From Streptomyces sp. DH41 (GTDB lineage Bacteria; Actinomycetota; Actinomycetes; Streptomycetales; Streptomycetaceae), in contig NZ_JARVKY010000008.1 in NCBI RefSeq assembly GCF_029813785.1, positions 240,074 through 304,073 on the forward strand: DNA of 64,000 nt. Reading direction: 5' to 3'. This document shows, piece after piece, positions 53,431 through 61,941 of the stretch. The position numbers and the translations under genes are program-made. Within the stretch, counting starts at the first letter, position 1. Each line of letters opens with the position of its first letter. Below the pieces are notes generated by a model. That model saw nothing but the letters and a program-made list of their open reading frames with translations. It had not been told where the DNA came from and did no database searches.

Positions 53431-54981
53431 ATGTCCATCTCGTTCACGCCACGGCGGCTGCGGTTCCTCACCGCGGCCGCGACCGTGGCGGTGCTGCTCA
53501 CGACCGCAGCCTGTAGTGATGACGGGGCGCAGTCCGACAAGTCCTCGAAGACGGCCAAGCTCTCCATCGCCATTCAGGGCACCCCGCCCTCTCTGGAGCC
53601 GAACCGGATCGACGCCGGGCAGTCCGCGTATATCTGGCGGTCGCTGTACGACACCCTGCTCTACGTCGACAACCGGGGGAAGGTCCAGCCGAACGCGGCC
53701 GAGCGCTACGAGTACTCCGAGGACCGGCTCACCCTCACTCTCACCCTCCGCAAGGGAATGACCTTCTCGTCCGGAGCGCCTGTCAACGCGGGTGCGGTGA
53801 AGGCTACTCTGGAGCGCACCCTCGAGGAGCCGGGCCCCAACCAGGCTGACCTCAACAACGTGGTGGCCTCGGTGGAGGCGCCTGAAGAACTCAGCGTCGT
53901 CATCAAGCTCAAGCAGCCCGACGGCTCCCTCCTGTGGCAGCTCGCCGCCATCGGCGGGGTGATCGCGGATCCCGCCACGATGACCCAGAAACGGTCGGCT
54001 ACCGATCCGGTCGGTTCCGGCCCGTACACCCTGGACAAGAGCGCGACGGTGAACGGCTCGCGCTACATCCTGAAGAAGCGCGACGACTACTGGAACGCCA
54101 AGGCGTACCCGTTCCAGACCGTGCAGGTGAACGTCATGGGCGACCGGGCCGCGGTCGTCAACGCGCTGCGCGCGAAAGAGATCAACGCCGGCACCGTCGA
54201 CCCGTCCCAGATCGACGTACTGCGGTCGGCGGGACTGACGATCAAGCAGCTCAAGTCGCAGTCCGTGGCCAACCTGGTCCTCGCCGACCGCGAGGGCAAG
54301 ACCCTCAAGCCGCTCGGCGACGTCCGCGTGCGACAGGCGATCAACATGGCCTTCGATCGCAACAACCTGGCGAAGGCCTTCCTCAGGGGGGCGGGCCTCG
54401 CCTCCACGCAGGTCTACAACCCCAAGAGTGGGGCATACGACACGGCGCTGGACAGCCGTTACCCCTTCGACGTGGCCAAGGCCAAGAAGCTTATGGCTGA
54501 GGCAGGTTACGCCAACGGCTTCTCCGTGAAGATGCCCAGCTTCGTCACCACCAAGCCGTTCGAACCGTTGATCGCGCAGAGCCTCGGGGCGATCGGCATC
54601 AAGGTGGCCTGGGAATCCGTGCCGCTCCAGCAACAGGGCAGCACGCTGGCCTCGGCCAAGTACCCGATGTTCTTCGTCCTCTACGGATTCAGTACGCCCG
54701 CCGCGGATACCAACATCTATACGAGGCCGGGCACCACGACCAACCCGTTCAAGTCCTCCGCCCCCGAGCTCACCACCTTGTTCAACGAGGCGAATAGGGC
54801 CACTGACCAGGCGAAGGCCGACGAGAGCTATCAGAAGATCAACGAATTCCTCGTGGAGAACGCCTGGTTCGCGCCCGTGGTGCACATCGGGACCACCTGG
54901 GTCACCGGCGAGGGGGTCTCGTATCTCAGCGACGGCACCTCGACCTCGGTCGACATCAGGAAATTCGGCGTAACCAGTTGA
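53431..54981 (+). CDS. ABC importer substrate-binding lipoprotein (SBP_bac_5 family)
   Basis: A 516-residue receptor. The signal peptide ends with a lipobox LLTTAAC with Cys28 as the lipidated residue, so the mature protein is anchored on the outer face of the membrane. VGSGPYTLDKSATVNGSRYIL and VRQAINMAFDRNNLAKAFL are family-5 (oligopeptide/nickel/glycoside) hallmarks. It heads a four-gene operon with a permease, a permease-ATPase fusion and an ATPase. The broken gene at 5634 is its paralogue. Because it shares an operator core with a GH3 gene, a beta-glycoside or oligosaccharide is as likely a ligand as a peptide; Opp-type importers for cello-oligosaccharides are known in other microbes. 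Confidence 0.93.
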   Translation: MSISFTPRRLRFLTAAATVAVLLTTAACSDDGAQSDKSSKTAKLSIAIQGTPPSLEPNRIDAGQSAYIWRSLYDTLLYVDNRGKVQPNAAERYEYSEDRLTLTLTLRKGMTFSSGAPVNAGAVKATLERTLEEPGPNQADLNNVVASVEAPEELSVVIKLKQPDGSLLWQLAAIGGVIADPATMTQKRSATDPVGSGPYTLDKSATVNGSRYILKKRDDYWNAKAYPFQTVQVNVMGDRAAVVNALRAKEINAGTVDPSQIDVLRSAGLTIKQLKSQSVANLVLADREGKTLKPLGDVRVRQAINMAFDRNNLAKAFLRGAGLASTQVYNPKSGAYDTALDSRYPFDVAKAKKLMAEAGYANGFSVKMPSFVTTKPFEPLIAQSLGAIGIKVAWESVPLQQQGSTLASAKYPMFFVLYGFSTPAADTNIYTRPGTTTNPFKSSAPELTTLFNEANRATDQAKADESYQKINEFLVENAWFAPVVHIGTTWVTGEGVSYLSDGTSTSVDIRKFGVTS

Positions 54982-55036
54982 GCAGCCTCCGGGCGTTCTC
55001 GGGGGCGCCCGGAGCTGTAAGAACCAAAGGACACGC

Positions 55037-55978
55037 ATGTTCTTCTACGCAGCGCGCCGCTTGCTCTCCGGACTGGTACTCGCGCTCCTGGTCACACTCA
55101 TCACCTACCTGCTACTGGCTCCGTCCTTCGACGGCATCGTGAGCAGCCGGCTCGGCATGGGCGCCACTCCGGAATCGATCCGGACGGCGAAGGCCGAGTT
55201 GGGGATGGACCGACCGTTGCTGGTCCAGTATCTCGAATGGCTGTCCCACGCCGTGCGTGGAGACCTGGGCAGCTCCTTCTTCTCCGGCGAGACTGTCGGC
55301 CACACCGTCAGTCAGCGCCTCTCGGTGACGATGTCGATCGTGGTCGTCACCCTGCTGCTGTCGGTCGTCCTCAGCGTCACGCTCGGGGTCCTGGCCGCCT
55401 GGCGCGGCGGGCGCGTCGACCGGATCGTCCAGGTCGTGTCCCTCACCGGGCATCTGATCCCCAACCTCCTCTTCGCCATCGCCCTCGTCTACGTCCTCGC
55501 CATCCAACTGGAACTACTGCCGGCCACCGGCTTCACGCCCCTGTCGGAAGACCCCGTCGCCTGGATGAAGTCCATCGTCATTCCGACGCTGGCTCTGCTG
55601 ATCGCCAGCGTCGCGGGGCTGACCGCGCAGGTCCGCGGCACCATGATCGACGAGCTGCGCAAGGATTACGTGAGAACTCTGCGTACCCGCGGCATACCGA
55701 TGCGTTCGATCGTCCTGCGGCACGCTCTTCGCAACGCGGGCGGGCCCGCACTGACGGTGCTGTCGTTCGAGTTCATCGCGATGCTCGGGGGCGCATTGAT
55801 CATCGAGCAGGTGTTCGCCATTCCTGGTTTCGGCAGCTACGCCTTCGAGGCGTCACTGCAGGGTGATGTGCCGATCATCATGGGCATCACTCTGTTCGCT
55901 GTCCTTCTGGTCGTGGTGGTCAACCTCGCTGTCGACCTCCTCAACGGATGGCTCAACCCGAAGGCGAGGGTCTTGTGA
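55037..55978 (+). CDS. ABC importer permease (DppB/OppB type)
   Basis: A 313-residue membrane protein with six or so helices. The N-terminal segment FFYAARRLLSGLVLALLVTLITYLL and the GMDRPLLVQYLEWL loop are typical of DppB/OppB proteins, and the EAA loop is DELRKDYVRTLRTRGIPMRSIVLRHALRNAG, named by its ends. EFIAMLGGALIIEQVFAIPGFG follows. It pairs with the permease half of the next protein to form the channel. Its stop codon overlaps the GTG start of the next gene (GTGA), indicating translational coupling. Confidence 0.94.
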   Translation: MFFYAARRLLSGLVLALLVTLITYLLLAPSFDGIVSSRLGMGATPESIRTAKAELGMDRPLLVQYLEWLSHAVRGDLGSSFFSGETVGHTVSQRLSVTMSIVVVTLLLSVVLSVTLGVLAAWRGGRVDRIVQVVSLTGHLIPNLLFAIALVYVLAIQLELLPATGFTPLSEDPVAWMKSIVIPTLALLIASVAGLTAQVRGTMIDELRKDYVRTLRTRGIPMRSIVLRHALRNAGGPALTVLSFEFIAMLGGALIIEQVFAIPGFGSYAFEASLQGDVPIIMGITLFAVLLVVVVNLAVDLLNGWLNPKARVL

Positions 55979-57768
55979 GCACCGAACTCCCCACCGCACC
56001 CCCGGCGCAGGCCCGCAGGGGGACCTTGCGAAAACTGCTTCGCGATCCCCAGGCCGTGGCGTCGGCCGGTGTGATGCTGGTGATCGTCGCACTCGGCCTG
56101 TTCGCCCCGCTGCTCACCGAGCGGGGCCCCAACGAGGCGTCGCTCCACCACATCGACGCGGCCCCCGGCACACCCGGCTACCTGCTCGGCGGCGACCACA
56201 GCGGTCGGGACATCTGGGCCCTGTTGCTGGGCTCCATCAACACCAGTGTCGTGTCGGCCCTGATCGGCGCGAGCGTCGCGCTGGTCATCGGCGTGACGGC
56301 GGGCCTGATCGGCGGTTACTACGACCGCCTCAAAGGCATCACCGAATGGGTGTTCAGCCTGGTGATGACCTTCCCGGGACTGCTGCTCCTCATCGTGCTC
56401 ATGCCGATGACCAAGGGGGACTTCCGGGTGACGATGCTGATATTCGGCGTTCTCCTGTCGCCGGGGGTCTACCGACTCGTGCGCAATCTCGTCCTCGGGG
56501 TGAAGAAGGAGCTGTTCGTCGATGCGGCCCGGGTCTCGGGGCTGTCGGATTCACGCATTCTGCGCCGGCACATTCTGTTCGCCGTCCGGGGCCCGGTCAT
56601 CATCATCACGGCGTTCCTGTGCGGCTCGTCCATCGGCATCCAGGCGGGCCTGGCCTTCCTGGGCGTCGGACCGGCCACGGTTCCGAGCTTCGGGTCGATG
56701 GTGTCGGAGGCTTTCCACAACCTCTACGTCGAACCCCTGCAGATCCTCTGGCCGAGTCTCGCGCTCGGCGCCATGACGATATGCCTCGTCCTGTTCGGCA
56801 ACGCCCTGCGCGACACCCTGGAGGGCGCGACCCCCGCCTCCGCCAAAACCCTGTCCACGGCGGCCCCGGTGCCCCGGCAGAGCGTTGAGGCGACGACCGG
56901 CAACGGTACGGAGCTCCTGGTCATCGAGGACCTCACCATCGCCTATCCGACACCGTCGGGTGAGCTGAAGGAAGTCGTCAGCGGGATGGACCTCCGTCTG
57001 AACCCGGGCGAGACTCTCGGGCTGGTGGGCGAGTCCGGCTCCGGAAAGACGCAGACGGCCTTCGCGGTGCTCGGAGTACTTCCGCGGGACGCCGTGGTCG
57101 TTCGCGGTTCCATCCGCCTGGACGGACGTGAACTGCTCGACGCCGGCGAAGGGGCCATGCACCGGCTCCGTGGCAAGGCCATCGGCTATGTGCCGCAGGA
57201 ACCCATGTCCAACCTGGACCCGTCGTTCACGATCGGAGCGCAGTTGGACGAGGGCCTGCGGGCAACGAGTAGCGTCTCGCGCGAGGAGGCACGGGAACGG
57301 ACGCTGGCTCTGCTGAAGCGGGTCGGCATCCCCGACCCGCAGCGCACCTACGACTCGTACCCGCATCAGATCTCCGGCGGCATGGCTCAACGGGTTCTGA
57401 TCGCCGGCGCGGTGGCAGCGCGCCCGAAACTGCTGATCGCCGATGAGCCGACCACCGCGCTCGACGTCACCATCCAGGCAGAGATACTCGACCTGCTGCG
57501 TGATCTGCAGCAAGAGCTCGGCATGGCGGTCCTGCTCGTCACCCACAACTTCGGAGTCGTCGCCGACAGCTGCCGGCGCATAGCCGTCATGAAGCAGGGC
57601 GAGGTCGTCGAGACCGGCACCGCCATGGAGATCTTCCACGCTGCCGAACACCCCTACACGACAAAGCTGCTGGACGCTGTTCTCGACGGCGGTGCGGTAC
57701 GCTCCGACCCGCCGGCCTCCGAGACCAGGGTCACTCCCAGGAGGAAAGATGACGGCGTCCCTGCTTGA
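55975..57768 (+). CDS. Fused ABC importer permease-ATPase (DppC-DppD type)
   Basis: GTG 55975 overlaps the stop of the previous gene; from it the protein has 597 residues. The first ~280 are a DppC/OppC permease (GGDHSGRDIWALLLGSINTS, then the EAA loop DAARVSGLSDSRILRRHILF). A linker rich in Ala, Pro and Thr (about 285-315) joins a DppD-like ATPase with Walker A GESGSGKT, signature SGGMAQR, Walker B LLIADEP and the switch histidine in LVTHNFG. The ATPase keeps the C-terminal HPYTTKLL oligopeptide-importer motif. The reading frame is continuous through the linker, so this is a true fusion. It would link membrane and ATP-binding half of one side of the transporter. Confidence 0.93.
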   Translation: MSTELPTAPPAQARRGTLRKLLRDPQAVASAGVMLVIVALGLFAPLLTERGPNEASLHHIDAAPGTPGYLLGGDHSGRDIWALLLGSINTSVVSALIGASVALVIGVTAGLIGGYYDRLKGITEWVFSLVMTFPGLLLLIVLMPMTKGDFRVTMLIFGVLLSPGVYRLVRNLVLGVKKELFVDAARVSGLSDSRILRRHILFAVRGPVIIITAFLCGSSIGIQAGLAFLGVGPATVPSFGSMVSEAFHNLYVEPLQILWPSLALGAMTICLVLFGNALRDTLEGATPASAKTLSTAAPVPRQSVEATTGNGTELLVIEDLTIAYPTPSGELKEVVSGMDLRLNPGETLGLVGESGSGKTQTAFAVLGVLPRDAVVVRGSIRLDGRELLDAGEGAMHRLRGKAIGYVPQEPMSNLDPSFTIGAQLDEGLRATSSVSREEARERTLALLKRVGIPDPQRTYDSYPHQISGGMAQRVLIAGAVAARPKLLIADEPTTALDVTIQAEILDLLRDLQQELGMAVLLVTHNFGVVADSCRRIAVMKQGEVVETGTAMEIFHAAEHPYTTKLLDAVLDGGAVRSDPPASETRVTPRRKDDGVPA

Positions 57769-58603
57769 GGTGGAGGATCTCCGCCTGTCCTACCGGGGCC
57801 GCGGTCTGCGCGTACGCCCCAAAGAGGTGCTGCATGGAGTGTCTCTGACGCTGGCCGAGGGTGAGGCGCTCGGACTGGTGGGCGAGTCCGGCTCCGGAAA
57901 GACCACGATCGGTCGAGCCATCCTCGGCCTGGCACGGCCCAGTGCCGGCCGCATCGTCTGGAACGGACAGAACATCACCTACGCCGACCGCAAGGAGCGC
58001 CGCCTACTGGCCCGTGACATCCAGGTGGTCTTCCAGGACCCCTACACCTCGCTCAATCCTTCGCTGACCATCGGTGACATCCTCACCGAGCCGCTCGTCG
58101 CCCGAGGGGCCAAGTCCGCCGACGCGCGCCGGACGGTCGGCGCGCTGCTGGACCAGGTGGGGTTGCCGTCCGATGCCTCAGAGCGGCTCCCGCGGGAGTT
58201 CAGCGGCGGCCAGCGGCAACGCGTCGCGATCGCACGCGCCCTGGCGCCGGAGCCGAAGCTCATCGTGTGCGACGAACCGGTCTCCGCCCTCGACCTCTCC
58301 ACCCAGGCGCGGGTCATGGATCTGCTCATCGACATCCAGCGCCGCACCGGCGTGGCCTACCTCTTCATCAGCCACGACCTGTCCGTCGTCCGCCACATCA
58401 GCCACCGTGTGGCCGTGCTCCACCAAGGTGAACTCGTGGAGACGGGCACCGCCGACCAAGTCACCTCCAGACCCGAACATCCCTACACCCAGCGGCTCGT
58501 TCTCTCCTCCCCGGTCGCCGACCCGGTGGAACAGGAGAAGCGCCGCAATGCCCGCGCTCAGCTCCTGGCCGCGGCCGGGCAGTCCGGTTCCCCTTCCCTC
58601 TGA
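57749..58603 (+). CDS. ABC importer ATPase (DppF/OppF type)
   Basis: ATG 57749 has AGGAGGA immediately upstream and overlaps the fusion gene by 20 bases. The 284-residue protein has Walker A GESGSGKT, Q-loop VVFQDPYTSLNPSL, signature FSGGQRQR, Walker B LIVCDEP, D-loop SALDLS and the switch histidine FISHDLS, ending with the family's HPYTQRLV. It supplies the second ATP-binding subunit, pairing with the ATPase half of the fusion protein. It closes the importer operon; a short hairpin (58631-58645) follows. Confidence 0.95.
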   Translation: MTASLLEVEDLRLSYRGRGLRVRPKEVLHGVSLTLAEGEALGLVGESGSGKTTIGRAILGLARPSAGRIVWNGQNITYADRKERRLLARDIQVVFQDPYTSLNPSLTIGDILTEPLVARGAKSADARRTVGALLDQVGLPSDASERLPREFSGGQRQRVAIARALAPEPKLIVCDEPVSALDLSTQARVMDLLIDIQRRTGVAYLFISHDLSVVRHISHRVAVLHQGELVETGTADQVTSRPEHPYTQRLVLSSPVADPVEQEKRRNARAQLLAAAGQSGSPSL

Positions 58604-58630
58604 CAGAGAGAGCCAGCCCTGGTCATCGAC

Positions 58631-58645
58631 GCCTGGTGCCCAGGC
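58631..58645 (+). terminator. Short hairpin after the importer operon
   Basis: GCCTGG and CCAGGC form a 6-bp stem with a 3-base loop, 28 bases after the last stop of the operon. It is a weak terminator candidate. Confidence 0.35.
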
Positions 58646-58759
58646 AGACGGAGTCGGCGCAACCCACGCATGCGGTGTGCGCCGTCCTGGGTCGAGGGCC
58701 CAGCAGCACGGCGTGGGCAAGGACTGACCCGCACGGCCACGGTGCGACCGGGAGGTGGG

Positions 58760-59110
58760 TCAGGTGCTGGATCGCTCGATCACCAGCGCGCTGAGGCCGG
58801 CCATAGCGGCTTCGGCTCAAAGGCGCCCTGCCTCGTGAAGGTCGAAGTGTAGGGTGGGGAGCGGCGGCGCTGCCAGGCGATGGGAATGTCGTCAACTCCA
58901 ATCACCGCCAGGTCGCGCGGAGCCACAGCCCTTGCTCGCGCATGCCGGCCAACACGGCGCTGGCTGTCGTTGAAAGCGCAGACCCTTGTGATGGCATGGT
59001 CGATCCACTTGGAGACCACCTGCGTGGCATCTGAAATCTCGAGGCTCGTAGTCAGCGCCGTAGGCGCGTCTGTCGCGGCGTCCTCGCAAGCTTCGCGGAC
59101 CCCTTGGAGG
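58760..59110 (-). pseudogene. C-terminal remnant of a LacI-family regulator
   Basis: The minus strand reads ITRVCAFND, then DLAVIGVDDIPIAWQRR, then (next frame) PTLHFDLHEAGRL, a TGA, and AEAAMAGLSALVIERSST-stop, in the order found at the end of the LacI paralogues at 41278 and 42342. At least two frame changes and one internal stop are present, and the DNA-binding half is missing. It once may have controlled the importer operon that ends 157 bases away. Confidence 0.75.
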
Positions 59111-59130
59111 CGTTCCAGAGCAGAGACGAG

Positions 59131-60126
59131 GTGCGCAAGGTGCAGGAGCTGATCGGCCGACTGACCGCGCTCGACCCCGAGGCCACGCAAACCCTCAAGG
59201 TCGTCACCTACTTCGACGCGCTGATGTCGGCAGGGCTCGGGCTCGAAGCCACCGTGCGGGCGGCAGCGTCGCTGACCGGGACGGTCGCGGGCGCGCGAGC
59301 TGGGGGAAGGTTCGCGCGGGCGGATGCGCAGGGTGTCCGGCTCACTGACGGCGAACTGCCGCCCGGCCGCCTCACCGCTGGCACGCAGGACGGAGAGGTA
59401 TGGATCGAGCGGGAAGGGCCCGCGCATACGAATGACGCCATGGTGCTGGAGCGGTTCGCCCTCGCCGTCGCGTATGCCCTGCGCAAAGGCTCACAGTCCC
59501 GGGCCGCTCTGGACGTCGCCATCGACGCCTCCCGCACACGCGAGGAAAGAGAGGAAGCACTGGCGCGTCTCGGTCTGAGACCAGCCGCCCTGGTCCGCGC
59601 GGTCGTCGGTCCGGCAGCGTTCGCCGATTCGCGTGTACCGGCGACGGCGGTACCGACACCGAGCGGATGGGCGTCCGTCACCGTGCTGACCGAGGGCATC
59701 GCCGCCGATCTGGCTGCCCCTCGGGGCGTGGGGGTCCCGGCACGGGCCGACGAGATGTGGAAATCCGTCCACAGCGCCCGGCTGGCCTACCAGCTCACCG
59801 ACGAAACCACCCCCATCGTCGACGCCGGTGACCTCGGTGTGCTTCTGCCCGCCGCCGACGCCTTGCTGACGACCCAGCCGGAGCACCCCGACGTCCTCGC
59901 CCTGGCCCGGCTCGACGCGCGCACCAGTCAGGTCCTGGCGGGCATCGTCGCTTCGTACAGCATCCGCTCGGCGGCCGCACTGCTGCACATGCACCACTCC
60001 AGCGTCCAGGCACGCCATGAGTGGCTCACCGCGCACCTCGGCTACGACCCGCGCTCCGCCCGGGGAAGGGCACGCTACGAGGTCGCCGCCCTCGCTCTGA
60101 AACTGGGAGCCGTGACCACCGGCTGA
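59131..60126 (+). CDS. PucR/CdaR-like transcriptional regulator
   Basis: The C-terminal region ALARLDARTSQVLAGIVASYSIRSAAALLHMHHSSVQARHEWLTAHLGYDP is the HTH_30-type domain of PucR-like activators (here named by its ends), and the central part has no clear sensor domain. The frame is open from a TTG at 59104; GTG 59131 (RKVQELIGRLTALDP) is a more usual start. The gene begins within the end of the LacI remnant, so its original 5' region may have been replaced. Length (about 331 residues) fits a short family member lacking the long N-terminal PucR domain. It may regulate the esterase gene 134 bases downstream. Confidence 0.75.
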   Translation: MRKVQELIGRLTALDPEATQTLKVVTYFDALMSAGLGLEATVRAAASLTGTVAGARAGGRFARADAQGVRLTDGELPPGRLTAGTQDGEVWIEREGPAHTNDAMVLERFALAVAYALRKGSQSRAALDVAIDASRTREEREEALARLGLRPAALVRAVVGPAAFADSRVPATAVPTPSGWASVTVLTEGIAADLAAPRGVGVPARADEMWKSVHSARLAYQLTDETTPIVDAGDLGVLLPAADALLTTQPEHPDVLALARLDARTSQVLAGIVASYSIRSAAALLHMHHSSVQARHEWLTAHLGYDPRSARGRARYEVAALALKLGAVTTG

Positions 60127-60260
60127 AGTCCCGAACGCCGCACCCGCCGAACGGCGCCCGAAGGCACCTCTTGGCGCGCACGCGGCGGTTACCGGCACCG
60201 GCAGGCGCGGTCCAGGCTTGTGCCAGAGCCACCGCGTGGTGTCCGTGGAAGGAGAACCGC

Positions 60261-61229
60261 ATGACCGGCAACACTCCCGGCGTTCCCGCGCCCCCGTTCG
60301 ACCCGGAACTGGCCGCTGCCCTTTCCCTGTCGGCCATCCCGGCGACCCTCACCGCCGAGATGCTCCCGGCGATGCGGCAAGGCAAGGCGCCCAGCGCCAA
60401 GCCGATCGAGGAGGTCCTGGCGGGCGTCGAACGCCGCGACGTCACGATCCCCGGTCACGAGGGTGGCGAGATCACCGTCAGCGTGCTGTCCCGCCCGCAT
60501 CGCACCGGGCCCGGCCCCGGCATCTACGTCATCCACGGGGGCGGCATGATCACGGGTGACCGTTTCGGCGGGATCGACACGTTCCTGCCGTACGTCTTCG
60601 AGCACGACGCGGTGCTCGTGGCCGTCGAGTACCGACTCGCCCCGGAGTTCCCCGACCCCTACCCGGTCGAGGACTGCTTCGCCGGGCTGACCTGGACCTT
60701 CGACAACGCCGCCGACCTCGGCATCGACCCCCGCCGCCTGCTCATCGCCGGCGGCAGCGCAGGCGGCGGCCTCGCGGCGGGCACCACCCTTCTCGCCCGC
60801 GACCGGCGACTTCCCCCGCTCCTCGGCCAGATGCTGATGTGCCCGATGCTCGACGACCGCAACGAAACCGTCTCATCCCGGCAGATCGACGGCATCGGCG
60901 TCTGGGACCGCGGCACCAACCTCATGGGATGGACATTCCTTCTGGGCGAGCGGCGAGGCACCGACGACGTGTCCGTCTACGCCGCACCGGCCCGAGCGAC
61001 CGACCTGACCGGTCTCCCGCCTGCCTACATCGACTGCGGGTCCGCCGAAGTCTTCCGCGACGAGGACGTCGCCTACGCCTCCCGCATCTGGGAAGCAGGC
61101 GGCTCCGCCGAACTCCACGTGTGGTCAGGAGGATTCCACGGTTTCGTGGGTTTCGCCCCCCACGCCGCCATTTCACAGGCCGCCTCTGCGGCCCGCGACA
61201 ACTGGGTAAGCCGCCTCCTGAGCAACTGA
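60261..61229 (+). CDS. Alpha/beta-hydrolase, hormone-sensitive-lipase type esterase
   Basis: A 322-residue enzyme from ATG 60261 (GAAGGAGA site). HGGG (92-95) forms the oxyanion hole, Ser166 in GGSAGGG is the nucleophile and His293 in GGFHGF completes the triad. The acid is either Glu263 or Asp267 in SAEVFRDED, where classic family members have DPLRDE. No signal peptide is visible. Such enzymes cleave small carboxylic esters; it could act on acetylated sugars released from imported glycosides or on lactones and esters made by the BVMO 30 kb away, but neither is shown. Confidence 0.9.
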   Translation: MTGNTPGVPAPPFDPELAAALSLSAIPATLTAEMLPAMRQGKAPSAKPIEEVLAGVERRDVTIPGHEGGEITVSVLSRPHRTGPGPGIYVIHGGGMITGDRFGGIDTFLPYVFEHDAVLVAVEYRLAPEFPDPYPVEDCFAGLTWTFDNAADLGIDPRRLLIAGGSAGGGLAAGTTLLARDRRLPPLLGQMLMCPMLDDRNETVSSRQIDGIGVWDRGTNLMGWTFLLGERRGTDDVSVYAAPARATDLTGLPPAYIDCGSAEVFRDEDVAYASRIWEAGGSAELHVWSGGFHGFVGFAPHAAISQAASAARDNWVSRLLSN

Positions 61230-61930
61230 AGGCGAGGTAATCGCCCCTCGATGACTGCGATCACGGCGGGACAGCGAGGGAGACCGCGGTGCCGTTGAGG
61301 TGGAGAGCTGTGCTGGGGCCGGCGTTCTCCGCCTCGATTTCGGTCTTCCGCAGGCTTAACGCCTGGATGTGGTTGGCGTCTGGATGCTGTGGGAGACCCG
61401 CGGTGAGCGGACGAACTGTGCGGTGTCCGCGAACGCGGCTCCGAGCCGGGCTGCAGAATCCGGGTCGGCCTCGATATCGCGGCGCGGTTTCTCCGCGAGA
61501 GCCGACACGGTCTCGGGTCCGCGCGGCGCTCCTCCAAGGCACTCAGCGCAGGCCTTCCTTCCTCGCTGCCGGCGAGCCTCCCCCGGACGGGACCCGTGAC
61601 CGTCTGCGCGATCTCAGTGCCGACCGCTGCGGCGGCTCCCTCCTACAACGGTCGTCATGTGCTCTGACTGAGTCCGCGACGATATCCACGGACCGTGCCC
61701 CCCCCGTCTGCCGCGAATCCGGGACGACTGCGGCGGAAGGCTCGATGCAGCCGACGCCACGGCCTGCGAAGGGGCCACTCAGGACAAAGCCGCCCGGCTT
61801 GACGAAACGATTGTCCTCGTCGGGCCGCGCTGCATCAGAGGGAGAGGAATCGGTCAGCGGGAAGGTGCTTCGTGGTGGCGAGCTGATGAGCTGACGGACT
61901 TGCGTGTAGTTTCCAGGGGCGCCACTGTTA
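61230..61930. other. 700-base gap with possible decayed gene
   Basis: The minus strand from about 61500 to 61261 reads LAEKPRRDIEADPDSAARLG, FADTAQFVR and, in a second frame, ALSLRKTEIEAENAGPSTAL before a stop near 61261. The pieces look coding, but I could not assign a family and no start is visible, so a small broken gene is possible. The rest shows nothing. Confidence 0.35.
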
Positions 61931-61941
61931 CGGAGGTGGGG

